Made by a program: the position numbers and the translations under genes. From NCBI RefSeq assembly GCF_000266885.1, contig NC_018020.1, forward strand, positions 2,046,001 to 2,110,000: DNA of 64,000 nucleotides, written 5' to 3'. Shown here one piece after another: positions 52,176 through 61,580 of this stretch. The first letter of the stretch is position 1. Each line of letters starts with the position of its first letter. The notes under the pieces were generated by a model that worked only from the letters and a program-made list of their open reading frames with translations, was not told the DNA's origin and ran no database searches. This DNA is from Turneriella parva DSM 21527 (GTDB lineage Bacteria > Spirochaetota > Leptospiria > Turneriellales > Turneriellaceae).

Positions 52176-53669
52176 TCAGAAGATGTGGCTGAAGTTGATG
52201 AACATGTTCGAATCTTCTTTGCTCATCGCATAATCGACCATGACGATCGTCGCCTGGTTCCAGGCGATGCGCAGGCCCATACCATAGGAGTAGCGCCAGA
52301 CGCTCGTCTTGATATCCCCGGGCTTATCGAATGCGCTGCCGATATCGAAGAACGGCACGAGAATCGGTGCGAATCTCTGCCCTGCAACTTCGAAGTCAAA
52401 GGTTGTCCAGCGGACTTCAAAGTTCGCTAGGGCCATATTCGTCGCCATGAAGCGGCTCGCCTTGTAACCGCGCAGTGACCTTAAGCCGCCCAGGCCGCCC
52501 TGGTAGATGCGCTCGGTGCTGCCAAACTGGTCCAGCGCGTAGAACGGCATATCTCCCACTGCTTGCGTATAGGCGACGCGACCAGCGAGAACCAGGTCGA
52601 CGTATTTTTCGAATGGACTGTAATAGACTTTTTCTGAGATTGTATAGCGCGCAAAATTGAACTGCGAGCCATAAGCTTTGTTCGAGAACTCCGAAATAAA
52701 TTCGAAGAGCTGGCCTTTGTTCGGGTCTGGCTCATAGTCACGCGTATCGATGGCAATCGCTGCGCGGCCAAGATTATGCCAGCCGCCGTCGTAACCGCGC
52801 ACGAGACCCTGTTGATTTTCAACGCCAAGCAGGGTTGCATTGCTGGTGCCTTCGCCGCCGGTAGCCTGTACTTTGCTGCCCTGCAGATCGCGTATATTGT
52901 ATTTACCGATATGTACGCCGAACTGCGGGCGCACGATGCCACCGAAGAAGTCGCGTTCAAAGAACGCCACCGCCGCTGGGCGCTCATACGAATAACGGTT
53001 GAAGGCTGAGTTGGTGTTGCCGCTCGCATCGACTTTGCGCAGCTCGTCGTTGTACTCGGCGTACTTGTCGTAGGTGAGGTTATTGAACTGAAACGCGTTC
53101 ATGGTTCGGGCGCCGGTACCGAAATAGTTCGCCCAGATATTCTTCTCGAAAACCAGAGCCGACCGCACCCTGAAGAGCGAGTTCATGATGTAGGGTGAAT
53201 CCCAGTTGAGTTCGTGGTACTGGTAGCCGTAAGTGGTTTGAAAGAACTGCGCATAAACCTGGTGGCGGTATGGTGTGCGGCGAAACAGCGGGTCTTCTTT
53301 CTGGCCGTTCTGAAAGAAAAACACACGTGCGCCGTAGCCGAAGCCCGTGTTGGGGTCTGAGTTCAGCAGCGGCAGGCCGGTAAAAAAACCGCCTTCTTTC
53401 TTCTTGGCGAAGTCTTTGTCGTTGAGCACGCGCTTGCGCTTGAGTGATTCGACCAGTTCGGCTGAAACATCGTATTTTTTCGCCGTGGCTTCGTCGATTT
53501 CTGGCTGTTCTGAATTTTCCGCTGCAGCAGGGGCTGCAGCTGCCGGTGCCGCCGGTGCTGCGACGGGTGCCGCTTTTTTTGCAGGCGCCTTGGCCGCTTT
53601 CTTTTTCTGCGCAAACGCGGCAGGGGCAGCCAGTGCGAGCACCAAGAGGCTCATCAGTATTTTTCTCAT
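52176..53669 (-). CDS. Omp85-type surface antigen, POTRA-less outer-membrane barrel
   Basis: The 497-residue protein has a signal peptide (1-20, cleavage AFA), an alanine/lysine/proline linker (21-50) and a beta-barrel domain like bacterial surface antigen D15. The motif GLRSLRGYKASRFMATNMALANFEVRW is the LRGY strand typical of Omp85 barrels and the chain ends in a terminal phenylalanine. No POTRA domains are visible, so it is not BamA; related short members are poorly understood outer-membrane proteins. A rho-independent terminator follows. Confidence 0.85.
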   Translation of the reverse strand: MRKILMSLLVLALAAPAAFAQKKKAAKAPAKKAAPVAAPAAPAAAAPAAAENSEQPEIDEATAKKYDVSAELVESLKRKRVLNDKDFAKKKEGGFFTGLPLLNSDPNTGFGYGARVFFFQNGQKEDPLFRRTPYRHQVYAQFFQTTYGYQYHELNWDSPYIMNSLFRVRSALVFEKNIWANYFGTGARTMNAFQFNNLTYDKYAEYNDELRKVDASGNTNSAFNRYSYERPAAVAFFERDFFGGIVRPQFGVHIGKYNIRDLQGSKVQATGGEGTSNATLLGVENQQGLVRGYDGGWHNLGRAAIAIDTRDYEPDPNKGQLFEFISEFSNKAYGSQFNFARYTISEKVYYSPFEKYVDLVLAGRVAYTQAVGDMPFYALDQFGSTERIYQGGLGGLRSLRGYKASRFMATNMALANFEVRWTTFDFEVAGQRFAPILVPFFDIGSAFDKPGDIKTSVWRYSYGMGLRIAWNQATIVMVDYAMSKEDSNMFINFSHIF

Positions 53670-53839
53670 GTTGTCTCCTCGAGATAAATTACATCAGGGC
53701 AGGGGTGAACGCGGCTATTTGTCTGTTGCCACCTTCTGAATCAAGCCTGCCCGGTCGGCCATGGGGTGCGTTATGCCGCAATCGTCAATCGAAAATAGCC
53801 GCAGGCAAGACCTGAGCCACCATTTGAGTAAACCTATGT

Positions 53840-54946
53840 TCAGATATCTTTCTTAAGAACGCGGTACGTCTTGTACTTCACGCAGCCGATTTTTTCGAGT
53901 ACGCTGCTCATGGCAGTATTCGTCTCGACGATCAGCGAGCAGTCCGATTCGGTGATGCCGAGCTCGATGCCATTTTCAATCGTCTTGTGAACCATCGCAA
54001 TTTCAATGCCCTTGTTGCGGTGCTCTTTCAGTACGCCCATGATTGTGGTGCGCACTCGCTTGATCTTTCGCATTTCAAGCAACAGTTTAACGATGCCAAA
54101 CGGGAAGAGGCTGCCATTCGCTTTCTTGACCGCCTGGTTCGCATCGATGAGGCTGATCGCAAAGGCAATCGGTTTGCCGTTCAGCTCGGTAATGAACGCG
54201 AGCTTTTCATTGATGATCATCTTCAGGTCTTTCACCAGGTGGTGCCACTGCTCGTCGGTAAAAGGAACATTACCCCAGTTCTCGGCCCACGCCTGGTTAA
54301 AGATGTGCTTTACTGCTTCGGCCTCTGAGTCGATTTTCTTGCGGTTCACCTCGCGAATGACCATGCCGGGCTGTTTCAGCACGCGCTGGTTGATGAGACG
54401 CATGAAATTGGGTATCGTCGTGTCTTTAAGGTATGCATACCAATCGACCTCTTTTTTGAACCCGGCATTTTCGAGCAGCTTCAGGTAATAGGGGGGATTA
54501 TAAGTGCACATGAGCACCGGGTCGATGTCGAAGGCATCGACGAGCAGACCGATTTCATCATACACCGCAAAGTTCATGGGCCCGAGTACAGAACTACATC
54601 CTCTCTCTTTGAGCCATTTTTCACCCTCGGCAAAAATGGCGTTCACAGCCTCTTGGTCGTCGAATGCCTCGAAAAAACCGAAGAAACCCTGGTTGGTTTT
54701 GTAGAACTCATTATGCGCAAAATTGCGGTGAACCGAAAGTCTTGCCACAATCTCGCCGTCGCGTAGCGCGACAAACAGCTGCTTTTCGCCGATTTTATTG
54801 AAGGGCCCTTTCAAAATGAACTTCACGACCTCTGAATAGATCGGCGGCACAAAGTGCGGATATTTGCGGTAAACCCGCTTCATGAAATAGACAAACTTCT
54901 TTACATCATTCTTTGAGTTTGTCAGGGTCTGAATCTGCAGCGACAT
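53840..54946 (-). CDS. GNAT-like acyltransferase (YghO-type)
   Basis: The 368-residue protein starts with FVYFMKRVYRKYPHFVPPIYSE, has GCSSVLGPMNFAVYDEIGLLVDAFDIDPVLMCTYNPPYYLKLLENAGF in the middle and a C-terminal GNAT-like fold around TTIMGVLKEHRNKGIEIAMVHKTIENGIELGITESDCSLIVETNTAMSSVLEKIG. This resembles the YghO group of acetyltransferase-related proteins, some of which are near sphingolipid or peptidoglycan genes. Substrate unknown. Confidence 0.75.
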   Translation of the reverse strand: MSLQIQTLTNSKNDVKKFVYFMKRVYRKYPHFVPPIYSEVVKFILKGPFNKIGEKQLFVALRDGEIVARLSVHRNFAHNEFYKTNQGFFGFFEAFDDQEAVNAIFAEGEKWLKERGCSSVLGPMNFAVYDEIGLLVDAFDIDPVLMCTYNPPYYLKLLENAGFKKEVDWYAYLKDTTIPNFMRLINQRVLKQPGMVIREVNRKKIDSEAEAVKHIFNQAWAENWGNVPFTDEQWHHLVKDLKMIINEKLAFITELNGKPIAFAISLIDANQAVKKANGSLFPFGIVKLLLEMRKIKRVRTTIMGVLKEHRNKGIEIAMVHKTIENGIELGITESDCSLIVETNTAMSSVLEKIGCVKYKTYRVLKKDI

Positions 54947-55075
54947 CGGCGCTATGCGCCAAATGGTACATACCTTGAGAATGAGATTTCTTGGCCTTAC
55001 CCAAAGGCGTAAATGCCCTGGGATTATTGTACATATAAGGCTTTTCGCGAAAATACCCGATAATAAAATGTGAAA

Positions 55076-55882
55076 ATGCGCATTTTTGTACTCTCGCTTG
55101 TGGTAACTACCACAGTGCTCTGGGCTCAGGCCGGCAGACCGCCCGGGGCGGCGCCAACCTCGCCACGGCCTGCGGCCGCTTCTCCCGCGCGGCCAGCGAC
55201 GGCGACGCCGGGCTCGGCAACCGCACCGAAGCCGGCAACAGCGGGCAACCCTGCACCGACCAGCGGCCCCGGTTCGACCGGCAATAGCAATAACAACAAC
55301 GGTGGGGCCAAGATTGAGGGTTTTGATGGTATCGCCTGGGGCATGAGCTACAAAGAAATGAAAGATCGCTTTCGCGTCATGGCCTCTAACGCGAATGCAG
55401 CGGATAACGTTGAAATCATATCCGATAACCCTGACCGGGAAATTCTGATTCGCCGGCGCGAAATCTATTACCGTTACGTGTTCTACAAAAAACCGGCAGC
55501 CAAGGCTGTAGAATCCATGCCAAAGCCTGAGACCGGTAAGCCAGCTGAGAAACCTGCGACTGACGACCCGACAGCTGGCACGGCGAAGTTCTTTTTTGTC
55601 GAAAGTATTTTTCCGCTGCTCAAAGCTGAAGAACTCTACGGCAAACTCAGTGAAAAATATGGCCAGCGCACCGGTTCAAGTGTTGGCGAAACCATGCGCG
55701 GCGCCCACACCTGGGAAAAAGAAGAAGGCTTTCTCGTGCAGTGGGTTGAACCCTATGCGAAGATGGGCTACACACGCTCGCTCTATTACCTGTCGCGAAA
55801 AATTCGCGACGAGATCAAAGGCGATCTGCAGGCATGGCAGTTCGTGCGTGAAATTAAGGCCCTTGAATCACTATTGAAATAG
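55076..55882 (+). CDS. Exported protein with proline/alanine-rich linker, unknown
   Basis: The protein of about 268 residues has a signal peptide (MRIFVLSLVVTTTVLWAQA), a 60-residue Ala/Pro/Thr-rich and then Asn/Gly-rich linker and a soluble domain (FDGIAWGMSYKEMKDRF...) with DGIAWGM at its start, reminiscent of small periplasmic proteins whose repeat begins with a GI-W-G pattern. ATG at 55076 is used; GTG at 55070 is possible. No function recognised. Confidence 0.7.
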   Translation: MRIFVLSLVVTTTVLWAQAGRPPGAAPTSPRPAAASPARPATATPGSATAPKPATAGNPAPTSGPGSTGNSNNNNGGAKIEGFDGIAWGMSYKEMKDRFRVMASNANAADNVEIISDNPDREILIRRREIYYRYVFYKKPAAKAVESMPKPETGKPAEKPATDDPTAGTAKFFFVESIFPLLKAEELYGKLSEKYGQRTGSSVGETMRGAHTWEKEEGFLVQWVEPYAKMGYTRSLYYLSRKIRDEIKGDLQAWQFVREIKALESLLK

Positions 55883-55948
55883 TCCGGGTTGATCGCTTCG
55901 AGCACCTCAGCGACCGTTCGCACCCTGAGGCGCTCGGAGGGTGCGCAC

Positions 55949-56851
55949 ATGAGAAAAATAGGCGTCATTATCAATCCCACTTCGGGTGGCGGTCGTACCT
56001 TACGAGAGTGGCCGCGTCTCGAGGCAGCTCTTGTTTCGCAAGGCAAAACAATCACGCAGCACATTTCAACCAGCGAGGCGGATTTCAGAGCGACCGCGCG
56101 CGCTTACGCTCGCCGGTTTAATGCGCTCGGCATTTGCGGCGGCGATTCATCTCTGACGATCGCGGCAGAAGAGCTCTCTGCTCTGAAATATAAAGGCGAA
56201 TTGCTGTTTTTACCGGCCGGTTCGGTGAATGACATTGTCATCGACATCGACGAAGCGCAGGGAAAAATGAGCGGCTCGATTTATCTGGGCGAACTCAGCG
56301 CAGAGAAAAAACGAAAGGTATTTATCGGTCAGGCGAACTGGGGTCTCGGCGTTATCGTCAACCGTTGGGTGGGTAAACTATTGCGCGTTTTGCCACCGCT
56401 AAGAAAATTTCAAGAGACCATCGGTACACTGTGCATAGTCGCTGCGCACCTGCTGCGCCGTGAAACAGTTTTTGCGACTTTCAATATTGGCAACCGCCGC
56501 GTGAGCGGCCGCTATTCGATCATTCTTGTCACGCAGCTCAAACACTGGGCTTCGGGGTTGAGGTTCGCTGCGGGTGCGAGTTTTTATTCGCCAGACTTTC
56601 AGATTGTGACCGTACGCCGCACGGGACTTATTCGGCTCATTCGCATTATTCTTGCAGCGAAGACCGGCGCGCACACTGCGTTTTCAGAGGTCGAGGTCTT
56701 CAGCTCGTCGAGCCTGAGCCTGCAGCTTCTGAAGCCTGCGGCGGTGCAGGTCGATGGCGATATTCTGAGTGCCCGCGAGAAAGAAGTCACGAGCGGCAGA
56801 TTCGATCTGGTCAAACGCAAGACCACAATGCGGCTAAGCGCTTATCATTAA
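55949..56851 (+). CDS. Diacylglycerol kinase-like lipid kinase, altered GGDGT motif
   Basis: The 300-residue protein belongs to the DAGK_cat/YegS family that phosphorylates diacylglycerol or sphingoid lipids. IGVIINPTSGGGRTL opens the domain and LLFLPAGSVNDIVIDI corresponds to the LP-GT-ND motif. The nucleotide loop, usually GGDGT, reads GGDSSLT here (about residue 70). ATG at 55949 has GGAGG 8 bp upstream. A shortened nucleotide loop could change activity. It is convergent with the MATE gene; the two overlap by 18 bp. Confidence 0.82.
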   Translation: MRKIGVIINPTSGGGRTLREWPRLEAALVSQGKTITQHISTSEADFRATARAYARRFNALGICGGDSSLTIAAEELSALKYKGELLFLPAGSVNDIVIDIDEAQGKMSGSIYLGELSAEKKRKVFIGQANWGLGVIVNRWVGKLLRVLPPLRKFQETIGTLCIVAAHLLRRETVFATFNIGNRRVSGRYSIILVTQLKHWASGLRFAAGASFYSPDFQIVTVRRTGLIRLIRIILAAKTGAHTAFSEVEVFSSSSLSLQLLKPAAVQVDGDILSAREKEVTSGRFDLVKRKTTMRLSAYH

Positions 56852-58204
56852 CCGGTTCAGCCATTTGCCCTGAATGAACCGCCAGAAGAACAGAAGGCCG
56901 AGGCTCGATACCATTGCCGTCAGCACCCACCATGCGCCGATTGCGGTCAGCCCCATTCGGTCTTTGAACTGGTAGACCAGCACAGCCGCAGTCCACATTG
57001 CCGTGTTTGAGACGAGCATCGTCCATAAGGTGTCGCCGGCGCCCTTAAGAATACCACCGAGTACGCTGTACGTTGCGTCCAAAAAGAAGTAGAGGCAAGA
57101 GATGCGCAGCATCGTTTTGCCGACGGCGACGACTCCGTCGAACGACACCAGATTATCGCGTGGCGCAAAGATGACGATGAGCGTCACCGTGGCCGAGAGG
57201 TAGATAGATGTGATGATAATGGAATAACCCCAACCGGCCTTGAGGCCAGACCACGCCGAACGCAGAGCGAGCTTTTTTTTACCGGCACCGAGATAGCGAC
57301 CGACGAGGCTTGATGCCCCCTGGCTGATGCCCAGCAGCGGCAAAAAGGACACCATATCCCAGTTGAGCACGATGGTTGTCGCCGCAGCGACGTCGGGGCT
57401 GTAGCTGTACATAACCATCGTGAAAAAGGTAAATCCGCCGACGTTGACAAAAGTCTCAAGCCCGGCTGGCAAACCATAACGCACGAGCTGGCGAAAAATA
57501 TTGCGGTCGAAACGCGGGCGCATGCGCGTGTTGTAGAGCGTGCGCAGGTCGGCGGCAAAGAAGCGTGCCGCAAAAATACCGATGGGCAAGAAGCCGGCGA
57601 TCACTGTTGCCCAGGCTGCCCCGCGCATGCCGAGCTGTGGCAGACCCCATGCACCGAAAGTCAGGGCATAAGCGAGCGGCAGGTTCAGCCCCACGGCAGT
57701 CAGCGAAGCGATTGTGACCATCTTCGTTTCACCGATGCCAATGAAGAAGTTTGCAAAGACCTGGCGAATGGCAGCGGTAAAGAGCGTCAGGCTCAGAATT
57801 TCAAAATAGCCGAGTTCGCTGCTGAGCAAAACTCCGCCGTGATTGAAAAAAGAAAAAACTTCGGGAGCCGCCGCGCGCGAGATTAAAAAGACTGCGGGAG
57901 CAAAGAACAGAACAAACACGAACCCCTGATGCACCACGCGCGTCGCATCGTGTGGCCTCTGCGCGCCACGGTACTGTGCCACCAGCGGGTTGATCTGGCC
58001 GAGTGTGCCCGTTACCAGAGTCGTCATCATAAAGGTGAGAATACCGCCCGAAAGCGTCGCTGCTAGCTGCTCTTTGCCAATCTGCGAGACGAAAAGCCGG
58101 TCGCAGAAGAGCATCAGCACATCGATCGCCTGCGACAGCACGATCGGCAAGGCAATCGGCGCCAGCTCTCTGAATGATCCGTAAGATCTTTTTCGCGAAA
58201 TCAT
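56834..58204 (-). CDS. MATE-family efflux transporter
   Basis: The 456-residue protein has about twelve transmembrane segments in two homologous halves, with LAPIALPIVLSQAIDVLMLFCDRLFVSQIG at the start and GLPAGLETFVNVGGFTFFTMVMYSYSPDVAAATTIVLNWDM at the start of the second half, typical of NorM/DinF-like MATE exporters driven by sodium or protons. Substrate unknown. Its start overlaps the fmt stop by 4 bp, and it ends antisense inside the lipid kinase gene. Confidence 0.92.
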   Translation of the reverse strand: MISRKRSYGSFRELAPIALPIVLSQAIDVLMLFCDRLFVSQIGKEQLAATLSGGILTFMMTTLVTGTLGQINPLVAQYRGAQRPHDATRVVHQGFVFVLFFAPAVFLISRAAAPEVFSFFNHGGVLLSSELGYFEILSLTLFTAAIRQVFANFFIGIGETKMVTIASLTAVGLNLPLAYALTFGAWGLPQLGMRGAAWATVIAGFLPIGIFAARFFAADLRTLYNTRMRPRFDRNIFRQLVRYGLPAGLETFVNVGGFTFFTMVMYSYSPDVAAATTIVLNWDMVSFLPLLGISQGASSLVGRYLGAGKKKLALRSAWSGLKAGWGYSIIITSIYLSATVTLIVIFAPRDNLVSFDGVVAVGKTMLRISCLYFFLDATYSVLGGILKGAGDTLWTMLVSNTAMWTAAVLVYQFKDRMGLTAIGAWWVLTAMVSSLGLLFFWRFIQGKWLNRLMISA

Positions 58205-59184
58205 TCGAATCGGTCGCCGTCTTGCAGGCGATAGCCGTTCATAAAATCAGCGACTGCCATCGGCTTTTTGCCCTCGGGGGTCACGGAGACTATGTTCAAC
58301 ACGTTACCGTCGCCGCAGACTACAGAGAGGTCGGTTTTGCCGTGTTTGGTGAGTGTCCCCACCCCCGCCTCTGGCACCCCCTCCCCACGTGTGGGGAGGG
58401 GGACGGGGGGTGGGGACAATGCCAATTTCACCTTCTTGCCCCTGAACATGGCAAAAACGCCCGGGCGGGGGGTGAAGGCGCGGCAGCGATTGAAGATTTC
58501 ATGCGCAGGCCTTTCGAAATTTAGTCTGCCATCTTCTGCCGAGATCTTTCCGCAGTGCGTCGCCGCAGATTCGTCTTGTGGTCGGGGCGTTACCTTGCCG
58601 TCGGCGTAGTCGGCGAGCATTTGTGCGCCGTTTTGAATCAGGTCGGCGCTGAGTTTTTCGTAAAGAGTGCCGGTGGTTTCATTTTCATCTATAACGACCT
58701 GCGACTGTGCTATGATGTCGCCAGCGTCGAGTTTTTCGACGATGCGTTGCAGAGTCCAGCCGGTTTCACGAAAGCCGTACAATAATGAGTGTTCGATGGG
58801 TGATGCGCCGCGCAGAAGCGGTAGCAGGCTGCCATGAAAGTTGACTGATTTGAGCGGCGGAGCATCGATAATCGATTGCGGCAGAATTTTGCCATACGCG
58901 ACGACGACAAAAAGATCATAGCCAAAAGTGCTGAGCGTGCTCAGAATTTCACGGGCCTCTTTCTTGACCGACTTCGGCGTCAGCACGGGCAGGCCGAGTT
59001 CGAGAGCCGTATCGTGCACCTTCGAGCGTGCCGCTGTCTTGCCCTGCCGCTGTATCGTCTTTTCTGTCTGGGTAACACACGCCGTGATAACAAACCTGTC
59101 GCTGTGGTTGTGCACCAGATCACGCAAAAAACTGGCAGCAATACCGGGCGACCCCCAGAAGACTATGCGGGTTTTACCGGTCAT
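58201..59184 (-). CDS. fmt: Methionyl-tRNA formyltransferase with in-frame repeat insertion
   Basis: The 327-residue enzyme formylates initiator Met-tRNA. IVFWGSPGIAASFLRDLV, SVNFHGSLLPLLRGASPIEHSLLYGFRETGWTL and LDAGDIIAQ are the hydrolase/formyltransferase core with the HGSLLP-type site; the C-terminal domain has PRPGVFAMFRGKKVKLAL and VTPEGKKPMAVADFMNGYRL. Between the latter two a 63-bp palindromic repeat (58355-58417) adds 21 residues (SPPPVPLPTRGEG...) that are foreign to the family. It overlaps the MATE gene by 4 bp and follows hemH with a 4-bp gap. Confidence 0.93.
   Translation of the reverse strand: MTGKTRIVFWGSPGIAASFLRDLVHNHSDRFVITACVTQTEKTIQRQGKTAARSKVHDTALELGLPVLTPKSVKKEAREILSTLSTFGYDLFVVVAYGKILPQSIIDAPPLKSVNFHGSLLPLLRGASPIEHSLLYGFRETGWTLQRIVEKLDAGDIIAQSQVVIDENETTGTLYEKLSADLIQNGAQMLADYADGKVTPRPQDESAATHCGKISAEDGRLNFERPAHEIFNRCRAFTPRPGVFAMFRGKKVKLALSPPPVPLPTRGEGVPEAGVGTLTKHGKTDLSVVCGDGNVLNIVSVTPEGKKPMAVADFMNGYRLQDGDRFE
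58355..58417. repeat. 63-bp GC-rich palindromic repeat inside fmt
   Basis: Nested inverted repeats: outer GTCCCCACCCCC / GGGGGTGGGGAC and inner CCCCCTCCCCAC / GTGGGGAGGGGG. It is 21 codons long, keeps the fmt frame and encodes a proline/glycine-rich linker in the C-terminal domain. It looks like a REP-like insertion, of another family from the proS one. Confidence 0.8.
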
Positions 59185-59188
59185 CGCG

Positions 59189-60247
59189 TTACGCGCGCGT
59201 GTGCGGTTTCTGCGAATCGCTCAGAATCTGCGCGAAACCTTTTGCCCACGCGCTGTCGTCGTTGAGGCAGGGGATATAGGTAAATTTTTCGCCACCGGCC
59301 GCGAGAAAAATTTCCCGCAGTTGCATATTCACCTCTTCAAGCGTCTCAAGATTATCGGCAACAAATGCAGGCGCAATCACCGCCAGACGGCGAATACCTT
59401 TTTTGGGTAGCTCTGAGATAAATTCAGAGGTCATCGGTTTCAACCACTCGGCGCGCCCCAGCCGCGACTGGAATGAAAAGCCATAACGATCACTCTTAAT
59501 GCCCGCAATTCTTGCCACTGCGTTTGTGGTCTCAATAATCTGGTGGCGGTAACACGTTTTATGCGCCTCGGCGGCTGCAGGCATGCTCTGCTCATTGCGC
59601 CGTTCGCAGCAGTTTTCGACTTTCAGGCAATATGCGCCGGTTATATCGGCCTTCGTGATGTGCCGCACCGGCAGACCGTGGTAGCTGAAAAGCACATAGT
59701 CGTGTTTTGCCCCGGCGGGTTTCACCAGTTTTGCGAGCGCCGTCTGGTGCGCCTTCTGGTCATAAAAAGCGGGCAAAAAGCTCAGCTCGAGTTTCAAATC
59801 TGCAGCATGCAGTTTTGCTTCTTCAATCGCCGTGACTGTCGATGACAGCGCATGGTGAGGATACAGCGGCGCCACGAGTATCTGCGTGTAGCCGGCATTG
59901 CGCATCGTCGTCAGAACATGCAGCACCGAAGGGTTGCCGTAACGCATTGCCCAGTAGATTTTCTTTCTTGAGAATTTCTGCACCTTTTCAGCGAACTTCT
60001 TGGTGTTCGTTAAGAGCGGCGAACCGTCTTTTTCCCAGATTTTGCTGTAGGCTTCGGCAGAACGTTTCGGCCTGAACGGCAGTATAAACAGGTGTACGAT
60101 CATCCAGCGAATCGGGTAGGGCACGTCGATAACGTAACCATCCATCAGAAACTGGGCCAGGTAGCGGCGCACGTCGCTTACCTTAGGCGAATCGGGTGAA
60201 CCTAAGTTGATGAGCAGAACGGCTTCGCCGTTCTGCTGTTTAGCCAT
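59189..60247 (-). CDS. hemH: Ferrochelatase
   Basis: The 352-residue enzyme inserts iron into a porphyrin. LINLGSPDSPKVSDVRRYLAQFLMDGYVIDVPYPIRW at the N terminus, VLFSYHGLPVRHI (metal-site His) and SFQSRLGRAEWLKPMT, PAFVADNLETLEE are all family motifs. ATG at 60247 is preferred over 60265; it overlaps the serC stop by 8 bp. It therefore belongs to a serC-hemH-fmt-MATE gene run. Confidence 0.95.
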   Translation of the reverse strand: MAKQQNGEAVLLINLGSPDSPKVSDVRRYLAQFLMDGYVIDVPYPIRWMIVHLFILPFRPKRSAEAYSKIWEKDGSPLLTNTKKFAEKVQKFSRKKIYWAMRYGNPSVLHVLTTMRNAGYTQILVAPLYPHHALSSTVTAIEEAKLHAADLKLELSFLPAFYDQKAHQTALAKLVKPAGAKHDYVLFSYHGLPVRHITKADITGAYCLKVENCCERRNEQSMPAAAEAHKTCYRHQIIETTNAVARIAGIKSDRYGFSFQSRLGRAEWLKPMTSEFISELPKKGIRRLAVIAPAFVADNLETLEEVNMQLREIFLAAGGEKFTYIPCLNDDSAWAKGFAQILSDSQKPHTRA

Positions 60248-61346
60248 TTTTGCGCGCGAAGTCATTCATGAACGCGACCAGCGCGTTTATCGAATCTTGT
60301 CCGACTGCATTGTAGATCGAAGCGCGCAGACCGCCGACAGAACGATGGCCCTTCAGACCTGCGAGGCCGGCTGCCTCAGCCTCTTTGACGAATTGCTTTT
60401 CGAGATCCTCATTGGCTGTATCGCCCTTATAGATTCTATAGTTCACATTCATACGCGAGCGGTCGGCTTTGTTTACCGGGCAGCGGTAGAAACCTTTTGA
60501 ACCGTCGATCGCTTCATAGAGCGTGTTTGCCTTGGCGACGTTGCGCGCTTCGGTTGCCTTGAGGCCACCGGTCTCTTGAATGTGCTCCATCGTCAGCGCG
60601 AGCATGTAGATGCCAAATGTCGGTGGCGTGTTGTAGAGCGAGTTCTCTGCGATGTACGTACGGTATTGCAGCATCGACGGCAGCTTCTTGTCGGCACGCT
60701 CGGCAAGGTCTTTGCGAACGATGACCAGCGTCACGCCTGAAGGGCCGAGGTTCTTTTGCGCCCCCGCGAAAATGAGTCCGTATTTGCTGACATCGAGCTC
60801 GCGCGAGCAGATGTTCGAAGACATGTCGGCCACGAGCGGCACGCCTTTGGTGTCGGGCAGCCAGTGGTATTCAGTACCGAAGATTGTGTTGTTCGAACAC
60901 ATGTGAACATACGCTGCGTCGGCAGTCAGCTTGATCTCTTCGGGCCTTGGCAACCGCATGAAATTCTCAGATTCGGTGGTCGCGGCAATATTGACCTCGG
61001 CATGCTTCTTCGCCTCTTTTTCGGCCTTCTGCGTCCAGGCGCCGGTCTGAATAAGGTCAATTTTCTTGCCGGGCAGGGCGAGGTTCATCGGCACCATCGA
61101 GAACTGCAGGCTTGCGCCACCCTGAACAAGAATGATCGAATAGTCGTCGGGAACACCCATGACATTCTTCACGCCATCGAGCGCGCGCGCGAGCACTGCC
61201 TCAAACTCTTTCGAGCGGTGAGACATCTCCATGACAGACATGCCGGTGCCTTTGAAATTCAAAAACTCTTCTTGTGCTTTTTTAAGAACAGGCAGGGGTA
61301 TCGCCGCCGGGCCTGCGTTAAAGTTGTGTATACGGTGATCGAACAT
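60240..61346 (-). CDS. serC: Phosphoserine aminotransferase
   Basis: The 368-residue PLP enzyme converts 3-phosphohydroxypyruvate to phosphoserine (and acts in pyridoxal phosphate synthesis). HNFNAGPAAIPLPVLKKAQEEF opens the protein; QGGASLQFSMVPMNL, ADMSSNICSRELDVSKYGLIFAGAQKNLGPSGVTLVIVRKDL contains the PLP-binding lysine in GAQKNLGP. ATG at 61346 gives the conserved start. First gene of the run leading to hemH, fmt and the MATE gene. Confidence 0.96.
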   Translation of the reverse strand: MFDHRIHNFNAGPAAIPLPVLKKAQEEFLNFKGTGMSVMEMSHRSKEFEAVLARALDGVKNVMGVPDDYSIILVQGGASLQFSMVPMNLALPGKKIDLIQTGAWTQKAEKEAKKHAEVNIAATTESENFMRLPRPEEIKLTADAAYVHMCSNNTIFGTEYHWLPDTKGVPLVADMSSNICSRELDVSKYGLIFAGAQKNLGPSGVTLVIVRKDLAERADKKLPSMLQYRTYIAENSLYNTPPTFGIYMLALTMEHIQETGGLKATEARNVAKANTLYEAIDGSKGFYRCPVNKADRSRMNVNYRIYKGDTANEDLEKQFVKEAEAAGLAGLKGHRSVGGLRASIYNAVGQDSINALVAFMNDFARKNG

Positions 61347-61493
61347 GCGTCTAATTTGATGATTTAGACAGGCCGTCGACAAATACGCACCGGGCGACAC
61401 GAGGTCGCCAGGCTTGCGGAGCCATGGATGGCGGAAGCAAGCGTGTGCGTCGCCGGCCTACGGGCGTCGTGCTCTTTGGCCGACCACTACAAA

Positions 61494-61575
61494 CCGGCAG
61501 AAGCGCCGTGGCTTGTAAAGCCCCGGCGCTTCTGCTGGCAATTTGGCTTTACAGCTGTACCCCGCTGCATACGCG
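61494..61575. repeat. Possible relic of an attC-like element
   Basis: A hairpin with CCGGCAGAAGCGCCG / CGGCGCTTCTGCTGG arms (61494-61508, 61524-61538; 14 of 15 paired) and inner GGCTT/AAGCC stem is followed by TTTGGCTTTACAG (61542-61554) and CATACGCG (61568-61575). The last two motifs occur in the cassette 5 element with the same 13-bp gap. No flanking boxes were seen. Confidence 0.35.
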
Positions 61576-61580
61576 CAGCC

